From assembly GCA_951640195.1 (NCBI GenBank), contig OX621176.1:558001-622000 (forward strand): DNA of 64,000 nucleotides, in the 5' to 3' direction. Under the pieces are notes generated by a model. That model had not been told where the DNA came from and did no database searches. It saw nothing but the letters and a program-made list of their open reading frames with translations. The position numbers and the translations under genes are program-made. The DNA comes from Porpolomopsis calyptriformis (taxonomy: Eukaryota; Basidiomycota; Agaricomycetes; Agaricales; Hygrophoraceae). Position 1 is the stretch's first letter; each line of letters opens with the position of its first letter. Shown here piece after piece: positions 47,569-57,921 of this stretch.

Positions 47569-47947
47569 GATTTAATTGTCATATAATTATGATGTGGGCA
47601 TATATATAAATACAACACCTGCAGGCAGCAAAAATACATGCAGGATTTAACACAACTTTGATGGAACATGAAAGCAAGCAAGCAGAGATAGGCTGATTAC
47701 CAATGGGAATGCCCAGGCTCACATTCCTGTTTTGTGGGATGCCATGTGAAAATTTGAGGTTCATGGCTCACAGGTGTCATGGGATCTCACTGAGCCTGCC
47801 AACACTGGGTCGGATGACCACCCAACACTGCCCATGACAACATGCTGCAACCCCCTGTTTGGTTTTGTTGTTGCAACTGGTTGCAACTGGTTGTAACCAG
47901 TTATAATAAGGTTGCCAAGTCATTTTTCATCCTCACGCACCTCCATC

Positions 47948-50900
47948 ATGACGAGCACGCCTTTACCTACTCAGGTCCACGACAGCACGATTAACCTTGC
48001 CGGGCGTGATCAGTACAACATCAACCAAACCATTATTAATCCGCAAGGTGAGCTTGCCGCCCGACCAGTGACTTCTTCTGTCACTGCGTTCGCAAAAAGC
48101 GACGGAAAATAACTGAGCCATCCTAGACGAACACCCGCATGCCATATTTTCTCCTTTCAACTGCAAAAATCGAACGCGATGTTTGGAAGGCACCAGGGCC
48201 GAGATTCTCGATCAAATTTTTCGCTGGATTGGTATCCGCAATCCGCAACCTGGTGACGATCCGGTTTTGAACAGAGCCGCTGATACCGCTGGGGTGGATA
48301 CTTGTGTGTTTTGGATCAACGGATCGGCTGGGACGGGGAAAACGACGATTGCTTTCACCGTTGCGGAGGAGTGTGGCGCCCATGATGTGCTTGGCGCGAG
48401 CTTCTTTTGCTCGCGGGACGATAGGGAGTGCAGCAACCCCAATCTGATCTTCACCAGTATCGCTTACCAGCTCGGAAACTTCAACCCTTCATTCGGGTCG
48501 GAGGTTTCTCGTGTCATCAAATCAAATCCCGGCATTGTATATACTACTCCTCCGTATCAATTTCAGGAGCTCATCATAAAGCCCCTTTGCACAACCAGAA
48601 ACTCCCTCTCCCCGTGCGTTGTTGTAGTGGATGCGCTTGATGAGTGCAAGGAGGCTGGGATGACCTCAGTGATCCTATCATCACTCGCCCGTCATGCCAA
48701 CGAACTCTTCCCGCTGAAGTTCTTGGTGACAAGTCGACCCGAAAGTCATATTACCACCGTCTTTCAATCAAGTCAATTGAACCCGGTCACTCGGCGATAC
48801 ATTTTGCACGAAGTGGAATTAAGCGTCGTGGAGACTGATATCGAACACTACTTGTCGACGGAACTCGCTTCAACAAGAGAGGCCTATCAACTCGAAATTG
48901 AATGGCCCTCTGCGGAAGACATCCATTCCCTGACACGGATGTCCTTCGGACTTTTCATCTTTGCGTCAACTTCAGTTAAATTCATCCAAGATCGAAACTA
49001 TTGTGACCCGGAAGGTCAACTTGGACGTCTTCTGTGTAATGCACCCACAGCAACCGAAGACTCATCTCCGCATTATAACCTTGATCGGTTATACGATCAA
49101 GTGTTGAACAATGCGTTTCCTAACATATCCCCTACTCTTTCGGATCGACTGAAGACGATTCTAGGAACGATCGTTCTCCTCCGAGACCCCTTGTCGCCAG
49201 CTGCTCTCGCGCGATTACTAGACGTTCCATTACGTACAGTGGGCGTGACACTGCACCATCTTCGCTCGGTTATCATAGTGCCAGATGATGATAGCCAAGT
49301 GATTCGAACCCTCCATCCATCCTTCTCCGACTTCATAACGAACTCATCTCGATGCCAGAATCCAAAATTCAATGTTAACTCTGGAAGCCAGCATACTCTA
49401 CTTGCGCGTGCCTGTCTTGATGTTATGAAACAGTTGAAGCGAGATATCTGTGGATTAAGAAATCCATCGTTGCTTAATAGCGAGGTGGATGACCTTCCCA
49501 CGCGTGTCAAGGTTTGCATCCCATTGGAACTGCAGTATGCATGTCGGCATTGGGCTTGGCACCTCTCAAACGCCATTCTTGACAATCTTGTCGACCGCCT
49601 GAACGAGTTTTGTTCGAAATATCTACTGTATTGGGTTGAAGCACTGAGTCTGATGGGAGATCTTCGAAATGGCCTCCTTGCCTTGGATGCCGCACAACAA
49701 GTGATTGCCGTTGGTTATTTCCCCTCTTGGCAATGCTCAAAGCTGATTGAGTTCGACAGAAAGTAGGTAGAGATGTGACTGCCACGATGAATTTACTTCG
49801 TGATTGCGAGCGATTTACCCTCGAATTTTTCTCGATCATCAGCACTTGCTCCCTTCAAGTATATCACTCTGCGTTGCTGTTCACTCCCGAAGATGCCTTA
49901 ATTAAGAAGACGTATAGGAGAGAGTTGGACATTCCGATAAAAGTGTACAATGGATTGGATGAGAGATGGAATTCGTGCATACGGACGATAGAAGGACATC
50001 TCGGGCTGGTACTTTCGGTGGGATTTTCCCCTGATGGCACGCGTATCGTTTCTGGATCCACCGACCAAACCGTTCGGCTGTGGGACGCAGTGAGCGGTGC
50101 ACATCTGAACACTGTCATGGGACATTTCGGCTCGGTACGTTCGGTTGTGTTTTCACCCGATGGCACCTCTATCGTTTCTGGATCTGAGGACGACACTGTT
50201 CGGCTGTGGGACGCAGTCAGCGGTGCACATCTGAACACTTTCATGGGGCATTCCAATTCGGTACATTCGGTCGCATTTTCTCCCGATGGTACACTTATTG
50301 TTTCTGGATCCGAGGACGAAACTGTTCGGCTGTGGGACGCAGTGAGCGGTACACATCTGAACACTTTCATAGGACATTCCGATTCGGTATATTCAGTCGC
50401 ATTTTCCCCCCATGGCACTCGTATTATTTCTGGATCCGAGGACAAAACTGTTCGACTGTGGGATGCAGTGAGCGGTGCACATATGCATACTTTCGAGGGA
50501 CACTTCAGTGGGGTATGTTCGGTGGCATTTTCCCCCGATGGCGCGCGTATCGTTTCTGGATCCTTCGACAGAACTCTTCGGCTGTGGGACGCAGTAAGCC
50601 ATTCACATCTCAACGCCCTCATGGGACAGTTCGATTCGGTAACGTCGGTCGCATTTTCCCCCGATGGCACGCGCATTGTTTCTGGATCCTGGGACCGCAC
50701 TGTTCGTCTGTGGGACGCAGTCAGCGGCGCACATCTGAACACGTTCCAGGGACATTCCAGTTGGGTATACTCGGTCGCATTTTCACCCGATGGAACCCGT
50801 ATCGCTTCTGGATCCAACGACAAAACTGTCCGGCTGTGGGACGCAGTGAGCGGTGCACATCTGAGCGCCCCTGTGGAACATTCGGATACGGTATATTCGG

Positions 50901-51913
50901 TTGCGTTTTCCCCCGATGGCACACGTATCGTTTCTATATCCTTCTGTCAAACTGTTCAGCTGTGGGACGCCGTCAGCGGTGCCCCTCTGGGCACTTTCAT
51001 GGGACATTCCCATTCGGTAAATTCGGTCGCATTTTCACCCAATGGCATGCGTATCATTTCTAGATCGCTCGGCAATACTATTGAGATGTGGGACGCAGTC
51101 AGCTGTACTCATCTGAACACTTTCGAGGGACATTCCAGTTTGATCTATTCGGCCATCTTTTCCGCTGACAGCACGCGTATTGTTTCTGGATCTGCCGATA
51201 ATACCATTCGACTGTGGGACGCAGTGAGCGGTGCACATCTGAGCACTTTCATAGGACATTCCGATTCGGTATCTTCGGTCGTATTTTCCCCCGATGCCAC
51301 ACGTATCGTTTCTGGATCAGACGATGAAACTGCTCGACTGTGGGACGCAGTGAGTGGTGCACAGCTGCACACTTTCAAGGGACATTCCAGTCGGGTCTAT
51401 TCGGTCGCATTTTCCCCCGATGGCGCACGTATCATTTCTGGATCCTGGGACCACACTGTCCGGTTGTGGGACGCAGCCAGCGGCGCACATCTCAATACTT
51501 TCAAGGGACATTCCGGTTGGATATATTCGGTCGCATTTTCCCCCGATGCCACGCGTATCGTTTCTGGATCTGACGACAAAACTATTGGGTTGTGGGATGC
51601 AGTCAGTGGCGCACATTTGAACACTTTCGAAGCAAGTTTCGTCAATGTGGAATCGATCGCCCGATCTTATAGTTTATGTGGAAACTCGCCATCTACCGAT
51701 CGCCTAAACCCAACAGGCCAAATATTTGGTTATATCGCACAGGACGGCTGGGTGCACTCCCTCACTCTAAATCGACGCATTTTCTGGGTTCCTGTTTATT
51801 TCAGATCGGAGAGTTTGGCTGCAAACGGTGCTCGTGCAGTTTTTGGCAAAGATGATGGTCGCGTCATTGTTTTTGATTTTACAGGCATCGAGTCCTATTT
51901 CCGTAACCTTTAG
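47948..51913 (+). CDS. NACHT-WD40 STAND protein (NLR1)
   Basis: Three exons: 47948-48047, 48127-49713 and 49767-51913, with introns 48048-48126 (GTGAGC...CCTAG) and 49714-49766 (GTTATT...GTAG, with CTGAT as possible branch point). The product is 1277 aa. The N-terminus has HDSTINLAGRDQYNIN. The NACHT ATPase has P-loop GSAGTGKT and Walker B CVVVVDALDE. After a winged-helix-like linker come 13 WD40 repeats of 42 aa and a non-repeat tail. Such fungal NLR-like proteins act in self/non-self recognition: the repeats sense, the ATPase oligomerises, the N-terminus signals. The 49714 intron is inferred; without it the two halves are out of frame, and the alternative is a 1-nt frameshift. Confidence 0.85.
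49994..51631 (+). repeat. Thirteen 126-bp WD40-coding repeats
   Basis: Exactly repeated 126-bp units, each coding for GH-X-SV-SVAFSPDG-RIVSGS-D-TVRLWDAVSGAHLNTF. Most of the unit is nearly invariant even at DNA level. Differences cluster after GH (SN, SD, SSW, SGW, FD) and in the S-D- loop (SEDD, SWDR, SNDK, SFCQ, SLGN). Confidence 0.9.
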
Positions 51914-52614
51914 TCTTTCCTGGCCCGTCGCCCTATGGCCTCACCATTAAGGGGGTTTTGTTGTCTCCCCGAGTTTGCTGTTTATAAAACACTTGTTTTC
52001 CATAACATATCTCCAACACAGTTTCTCCTTTCACGACCCAACTCATGCTTGCTAACGATGGTGTCACATACCACTCATTTTTCCTCACTTCCATCCTTTA
52101 CAACAGGGACAAGTGCATGAGCAATAGGTACCCCTCATTCACACCCCGATCAACCATCCCTCGCCCCTTCCCTAAAACTAAGCTCCTAGGCCGTCTCTTC
52201 ATAAGTAATCTAGTGTGAAAAGCAAATGACCCTCGATGGATCGATTCAGGACAGAGAAAGCAGAACAAGCTGCGACCTACAGAAAAGATGTTACAACCCA
52301 CCGACATCTTCATTTAGCCAAATATAAAGGCCGAAAGTGCTCGAAAAGTTGTGGCCACCGTGAGCCCTTGGAAGCTCACGAGAGGGTGTGCTAATCCTGC
52401 CCAGGTAGATACTACATTTCACACATGAAACCCCAGAAACCAACGGAAGACTTGAATAGAATTCAACAACTCGGTTTTCACATGACCAGCAAGACGTCAG
52501 TCATATCCTGAGACAACGCTCGCCTGTTTGGATCGCCCCAAAATGCAACGTCATGATGTATAATATTACCTTAAATGGTAACTAAATTGACATTTTAGTG
52601 AATTATAAAACAAC
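51914..52614. other. Intergenic: NLR1 3' end to priA-like promoter
   Basis: About 700 bp without a supportable gene. Both neighbouring genes point right, so this holds the NLR1 terminator and the promoter of the next gene. I identify no terminator motif. Confidence 0.6.
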
Positions 52615-52622
52615 TATAAAAG
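52615..52622 (+). promoter_or_regulatory. TATA box of priA-like gene
   Basis: TATAAAAG 55 bases before the ATG at 52677, the expected distance for a TATA-driven fungal gene with a short pyrimidine-rich leader (CTCTCTCGTTTCTCCC). Confidence 0.65.
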
Positions 52623-52676
52623 ACGCCATCTCTCTCGTTTCTCCCCCGTCTCGCCTTCTTCCACACCACCACCAAC

Positions 52677-54333
52677 ATGCGTCTTTTCTCCACGCTCCTT
52701 ACCTTCTCACTCTTCATCCTCAACCTCACCTTCGCCTTACACCCCTACTCCCTCCGTCACAAACATTTTCACGATCATTCTCCACAATCGCTCACCTCCC
52801 TTCAACACCGCGCGTTACAACCTCTCCTTGACGTATGCGCGTACCTTGACGTCAACCTCGGCGATGAGTTGGATTTGTTGGGTCTCTCTCTCGGCGACCT
52901 GCTACACATCAACATTTGCCTTTGCGTTTCCGCCCTTCCTCTCGACCTTCAGATCACAACTGATACCACTCTGAGAACGGCCGTGGATATCTTGGGACTG
53001 AGTGAAACGTCTGATTTGCTCCTACGTCTTGTACGTTGCCAGCGAGTTGTTTTGTCACCCATACTTGGCTTCTAAATCCACAACAGATTGATGCATCGCC
53101 CGAGAAAGAGAATTGTTGGTACCCCAACCACTCGAAGCCCATTTGCTCCGAAAACGACGTTTGCGGTTTTGAGTGCGACTATCCTTACGTCAGGAACGGC
53201 AGAAGTTGTGTCTGCAACTTACCGAACACGGAATGCAATGGTATATGCGGCTATTTCCCTCAGGTGCGCTCCCAGACATTGCGTCCCCATCTTCTTTCAC
53301 ATCAAGACGCCGGTTCTCTTTCTCTCCTAATATTTTAACGCATGCCGTTTCAGGGATGTAGCTCAGCACTTCCTCGTTCTCTCTTTGAACGTGACGGGAA
53401 CGGTCGCAGTCGGAGCGCCAGGGGCATTACCCGACAGTCACAAGCCCAAGCGACCTGCCGAAGCGACGAGGAAGTGTGCGGCGTCTATGGAAGACGCGGT
53501 TTTGAATGTGTGAATACTAATTCCAACTTGGAGAGCTGTGAGTATCAACTCTGCATTCATGCGACCAAATCTGGTTCAATCCATTCGTTTTCAAAGGCGG
53601 AGGTTGCATGATCCCGAATCCCTTTATATTTGAAAGCAGCCAAACTCGTGGCAAGGATTGCTCTTCCCTGAGTGGCGTCGACGAAGTTGTTTGCCTTTCG
53701 GGTCGCTGTGTTGTTCGGCAATGCAGGGATGGATGGAACATCAGCTCGGAGCGCGATCGTTGCGAGAGGGCTGTTTACCCAGGGACTGAGGACCAAGCCC
53801 TGGAAGTCAACCATGCAGACCTCTATAAGAGGATGCAGAAGACGAAACGACCCCCGCATTTGACACGGAGTCCCCCACCATCAAATCAAACCCTGGACTC
53901 ATTTCCAGCCAACACAGGGGACTTACTTGGAAAAGGGGACACCTCCATTTCCTCAACAGATTGCGTCGGCGATTCAGAAGTATTTTGCAATGGATCTGAC
54001 GACAGTATTGATCTTCCCGACTCTGGTTTGAATGGAGACTTGGGCAACCACATCAACATACCCTGGAACGAAAACTCTTGCGACAACCTTCTCGATGGTG
54101 CAGATAGCACCGGGACTTGCATCGACGTCAGTACTGTCAATGAAATTCGCCGAGACAGTATAGCCGATTGCGAGCTGGATCCGCTTGCTCACCCAAGCAG
54201 CGCTGCTAGCTGTCTCGCTGCCTCTGCCACGTCGAATGGTACGACCACAAGCGGCCAGCCCAAGTCGCCAGACTCGGTCGACCGTCATGGTTATTCTGGC
54301 AAGGCACTCCGTAGAATTCGGACAGCACGGTGA
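52677..54333 (+). CDS. priA: PriA-like secreted cysteine-rich protein
   Basis: Exons 52677-53030, 53087-53263, 53354-53537 and 53597-54333; introns of 56, 90 and 59 nt with GT...CAG or GT...AAG. The product is 483 aa. Residues 1-20 are a signal peptide. A hydrophobic segment ends in CLCVSALPLDL, then cysteine-rich blocks follow: CSENDVCGFECDYP, CVCNLPNTECNGIC, CGVYGRRGFECVNT, LESCGGC, CLSGRCVVRQCRDGW. This is the layout I know from the Lentinula PriA family, linked to fruit-body primordia. Family members are usually near 250-300 aa. Here about 200 further residues, acidic and serine-rich with scattered cysteines, follow the normal end (RDRC). The splicing restores LESCGGC exactly, which supports the model. 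Confidence 0.82.
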
Positions 54334-55233
54334 ATACGCCTTCAAATAAGACTGAGAGAGCTCGTTGTCCTCGCATATCGCTGGTCGATATTACCATGAT
54401 CAAGTCAAGTTCAAAACCTATCCCTCACATACCACGCTATTCCTGTTGACTTTCTCTCTTCGTCACTCAAATTATGCGGGGCCTTCGCAACGCGTGCCTT
54501 CTCGAAGACGATGGGTTTGTTATTGGACGGGTCGTTTGCATTACTACCACTGATTCAGGAATTGGTCTGCAGAAGCCATAGATTTGTAAAAGCGATGAAT
54601 ATTGCCTATTCACTGTAATTGAAATTGATTGAAATCGTCTACCGTAAAACCATCAATCTTGGTGCTCACCCTGGTCGAGGACTGGTCAAGCTTTTTGTCG
54701 CGCTACGCGGATGCAGAACATCTCCACCATCTTCATCGCGACGAAAGTATTCACTCAACGGACGGAAGATCTCCCGTACACGCGACAGTAAATTCTGGCA
54801 AGAACCGTATATGGAATTTCCACGTGAATAACAACACCAGAGGTGCTGCAATCCATCCTGTCTAGGACCCTTAACTATTATGATAAAAATCTATTCAAGA
54901 CTCCTTGCCAGCACAATATTCTGGCAAAAGGTTCCGCGTGTCCGCAACGCCGCCATTCATTGTCTCTAAAGAGAACCTCAAGCAGGACTCAAGGACTTGT
55001 CTGCCATGCAAAGTGAGGTGCTCAGGAACTTGTTATTTGCTTGTGATGAACGCAGTCAAGTTCACCGAGAGCTTCCTTCCGATTGAAGCACTTGAGAGTC
55101 AACACAATGTCCACCTTTCGGATGGCTCCTTACTCTCACCTTGTTCGATGACGATCAGCTGATATTTTCTACAACAGGTCGGTCTGTATTAGAAAGAGAA
55201 AAAAAAGAGCTATGGATGTTCGATGTCTAAAGT
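54334..55233. other. Intergenic, no supportable gene
   Basis: Nine hundred bases between the convergent priA-like and 86-aa genes. Short open frames occur (for example 54474-54578 and 54905-55162) but none has a convincing domain or splice structure. It may contain 3' UTRs or a decayed gene. Confidence 0.5.
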
Positions 55234-55632
55234 TCATTTGTTCAACTCGGCCGACCTCGCTCGCAGCTCTTCGCGCGTCTGAAGAACGTGGTTTAATCGG
55301 ATGCGTTGGCAGATAGAGTCCACCGAGATTACTCACCGCAGGCGCGCCGAGACTGTCCAACACCTCTTGGCTCGGAATGTGGGGGTCCCGGGCATGAAAG
55401 GCCAGGCTCGCGGGGTCTCCTTTCAAATTGCCGCCCATCCCGGGCGCTTCTACGAGATCAGCCGGATCGTTGGTTTTCTGGATATAAAAAAAAAAAGGGG
55501 GGGGGGAGTGGGACCGTTTCTGTCTAACGCCCGATTCCTGAAGAGAGGCGTACATACCGCGGGATGAGGCTGGATGGAGAACGATGGCTCTTTGGTATCA
55601 CCTTGTGAGTTCTCACCGAGGGGGCTCGTCAT
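55234..55632 (-). CDS. Small spliced gene, 86 aa, function unknown
   Basis: Exons 55558-55632, 55337-55477 and 55234-55278 on the minus strand, introns 55478-55557 (GTATGT...TCCAG) and 55279-55336 (GTGAGT...TTCAG), all phase 0. The product begins MTSPLGENSQ, continues HPAKTNDPADLVEAPGMGG, FHARDPHIPSQEVLDSLG and ends TREELRARSAELNK. No signal peptide or membrane segment. Three exact junctions joining one hydrophilic frame make the gene credible. It resembles a type of small conserved fungal protein, but I cannot name a function. Intron 1 contains a C-run plus T-run of about 21 bases just before the acceptor. Confidence 0.75.
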
Positions 55633-55787
55633 GGTTGGTCAGAATGGTTTGTTTGTTACTGCGGAGAGCATTTTCACGGCTTTATACCTTCCGATGCATA
55701 GCTCCATGCGACTTATCTGCACTCCGTGACTATGACATCATCACGTAAATAGGTAAGTACTTTACATTCAGAGATGGAACACAGGTC

Positions 55788-56731
55788 TTATTCCATGTTG
55801 CGCATTAACTAAACTCGTTGATTAATTTTGGTTTTTCCAGGTCACAAAACCGTGTACGTACCCTTTCAAATTCTACGCAAAAAAAAAAACAACGGATCAA
55901 TTCAGCACATCGTTTTCATCCAACGTACGCGAAAACCAACCTTCGAAGCTGACTCGATGGTCCCCGTCAACATCAGCGTCAACGATCATCTCGTTCACCT
56001 CCGACTCCGTCACCTTGACGCCTGGCAGCGACCCGTGAACACCAACGCTCGAGACGACAGCTGTGGTTTTACCACGAGGGCGTACGTACCTAGCCTGTCT
56101 AAGACAGTGTGCAGCTCTGCGACGGTGATGAAGCCGTCTCCGTTCTTGTCGAATTCCTTGAACGCCTGGAGGAGCTCGTTGTCGATGTTTCCGACGGCGT
56201 TGCGGAGCCCGTTGTGGGACATGAGCCGGAGGAACTCTGTGAAATCGACCTTGCCGTCCCCGTTTTCGTCCATTTCGCGGATCATGCTCTGGATTTCCTT
56301 CTCCGTCGGGTCCTGGCCCAACGAATGCATGACGATGTTCAGCTCGAGCGTCGTGATCGTCCCGTCATTGTCTGTGTGTGGGGAAGGACAAACCAACAGG
56401 CAGGGTGTGAACTCTGGGGCGGGCCCACGACGACAACCGCCCCGACCTGGATCGGGTGTATGACGGAAGGAGAACTAACCCTTATCGAATAGCGCGAAGG
56501 CATCTTTGAATTCTGAGATCAAGAACGTAAGACCTTTTCGTGATCATTCCTGATGAGAAATATTCGTATGTACCAGAGATTTGTTCTGTCGGTGGGGGGT
56601 TGTGAGTCACGGCAAGAGTCTGTGGTTACAGCCACCGTCCGAGCTCCAAAGTACGTACCTGCAGTCTGCGAGATGACTTAGTGTATGTGATCATCGTTTG
56701 GAGTGGGAACACTTACAAACTGGTCGGACAT
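55788..56731 (-). CDS. Divergent calmodulin-like protein (CaM-B)
   Basis: Eight exons on the minus strand: 56717-56731, 56659-56665 (7 nt), 56574-56585 (12 nt), 56480-56512, 56090-56371, 55941-56021, 55862-55872 (11 nt) and 55788-55808. Joined they give 153 aa beginning [19 protein letters not shown]-hand loops are [36 protein letters not shown] and [12 protein letters not shown]. The fourth has H where the conserved G belongs, so its calcium binding may be weak. The central linker is three residues longer than in calmodulin and the C-terminus is RLMRNME. It is a tandem paralogue of CaM-A, 225 bp downstream of it, and may have another target set. Confidence 0.85.
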
Positions 56732-56956
56732 AAGAATAACTCTGTGAGGAGCCAAGGAGAAATGGTATGTCAGAAACAAGAGGCCGGTGTCGTTACGGTG
56801 ACGATTTCTGAGTCCTTGTGATATATATATACTCACGGAGCATACAGTACAACCAATAATAAAATACACTAGTCATGAGCGGATTTGGGCTCCTTGAATT
56901 AGAGAGACATCTTTCATTGTAACAACGGTTTACAGCAGAAGGAGCGGAAACGTGAT

Positions 56957-57828
56957 TCACTTGGAAAGCATCATCTGTAATGAACGCAATTGAGAAATGT
57001 TTTGGACATGAAAGTGCGGGGAATTGTACCTTCACGAACTCTAACAAGTCACATTAGACGATATCGAAACAGACGAGAACGGAAAACTCACCCTCATAAT
57101 TGATCTGCCCGTCACCATCGACGTCTGCCTCGCGGATCATCTCATCCACCTCTACGTCGCTGAGCTTCTCTCCTGTAGGGGAGGGGGAGGAGGGGTCAGC
57201 GATGGCGAGCCGATGGGTGCGTGTCGGTGAGGACTCGGAGAGACGCACCGAGGTTGGTCATGACATGGCGCAATTCAGCGGCACTGATGTACCCGTTGCC
57301 ATCCTTATCAAACACTTTGAACGCCTCCTTGATCTCCTCCTCGCTGTCCACGTCGCGTATCTTGCGTGCCATCATGGTGAGAAATTCTGGAAAATCGACG
57401 ATGCCGTTCCCATCCGCATCGACTTCGTTGATCATGTCCTGAAGCTCAGCTTCGGTCGGATTTTGGCCTAGTGAACGCATCACTGTGCCGAGTTCTGTCG
57501 TTGTGATTGTGCCGTCGCCATCTGAACTCATCATTGATGGGTAAAAATTGCGGGGAAAAGAAAAAAAAAAAAGTGGGCCATGGGAAGTACCTTTGTCAAA
57601 CAGCGAAAAGGCTTCTTTGAATTCTGAGAGAAAGGATGAGAATAATCTTGGCTTGCATCTATCAAAATCCGCTCACCAGATATTTGGTCTGCGATAATTC
57701 AGGTGATTTAGCAATGAGCCCCTTATCTACATGAGATCATGGCGTAGCACCTTCAGACTGATGAAAGGACTGGTTGAACGACGATACTCCAAGCGAGAAT
57801 GACTCGAACTCACCAGCTGGTCAGCCAT
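56957..57828 (-). CDS. CMD1: Calmodulin (CaM-A)
   Basis: Eight exons on the minus strand: 57814-57828, 57751-57757 (7 nt, TCTGAAG), 57677-57688 (12 nt), 57591-57623, 57249-57521, 57092-57172, 57030-57040 (11 nt) and 56957-56974. They sum to 450 nt, i.e. exactly the 149 residues of eukaryotic calmodulin. It starts MADQLSEDQISEFKEAF. EF loops [36 protein letters not shown] and [12 protein letters not shown] all keep their calcium ligands, and the end is EFVKMMLSK. Calmodulin is the cytosolic calcium sensor that activates calcineurin and CaM kinases. Every junction is GT...AG. Start and stop follow from homology. Confidence 0.95.
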
Positions 57829-57921
57829 TTTGCATGCAGAGAATCGTAAAAATACGAAATCAGGTCGTCGTTCAAAATAAAGTACAGGACGCGGATCGCG
57901 GCAATCACCGCAGTGAATTTT

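Larger units (their letters stand above)
43497..47807 (-). mobile_element. hAT-2 DNA transposon inserted in hAT-1
   Basis: The ends CAGTGTTGGTAGGCTCAGTG (43497) and its complement (47807) are inverted repeats of about 30 bp, flanked by GGTCAGAT (43489-43496) and GGTCGGAT (47808-47815), an 8-bp duplication with one transition. It contains a Gypsy-A solo LTR and a short repeat S copy. Without them it is about 3.5 kb, the same size as hAT-1, and its transposase is related. It inserted only 15-23 bp from the right end of hAT-1. Confidence 0.92.
28484..47830 (-). mobile_element. hAT-1 DNA transposon containing nested elements
   Basis: Left end CAGTGTTGGGC (28484) and right end CCCAACACTG (47830) are inverted termini, flanked by a perfect 8-bp duplication CCCATGAC (28476-28483, 47831-47838), the hallmark of hAT insertion. 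Its transposase is on the minus strand and is split by pogo at 30493-41966. hAT-2 sits near the right end. Taking both insertions out leaves about 3.55 kb. Stops and the insertions make it inactive. Confidence 0.92.

Noticed and set aside
49760..49767. NLR1 as a frameshifted pseudogene
   Set aside because: A 1-nt deletion would also explain the frame change, but a 53-nt GT-AG intron with a branch-like CTGAT restores the frame and the usual spacing. Kept as alternative only.
49864..51645. Long minus-strand and alternative plus-frame ORFs across the WD40 array
   Set aside because: They are shadows of the 126-bp repeats. The periodicity and conserved WD40 signature are only sensible in the NLR1 frame.
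54905..55162. Possible histidine-kinase remnant (NAVKFTE stretch)
   Set aside because: One seven-residue resemblance, no further conserved box in the right order, and no consistent frame. Too weak to annotate.
55169..55555. Single-exon minus-strand 128-aa ORF
   Set aside because: It runs through two introns of the 86-aa gene. The spliced model has exact GT-AG junctions and a better C-terminus.
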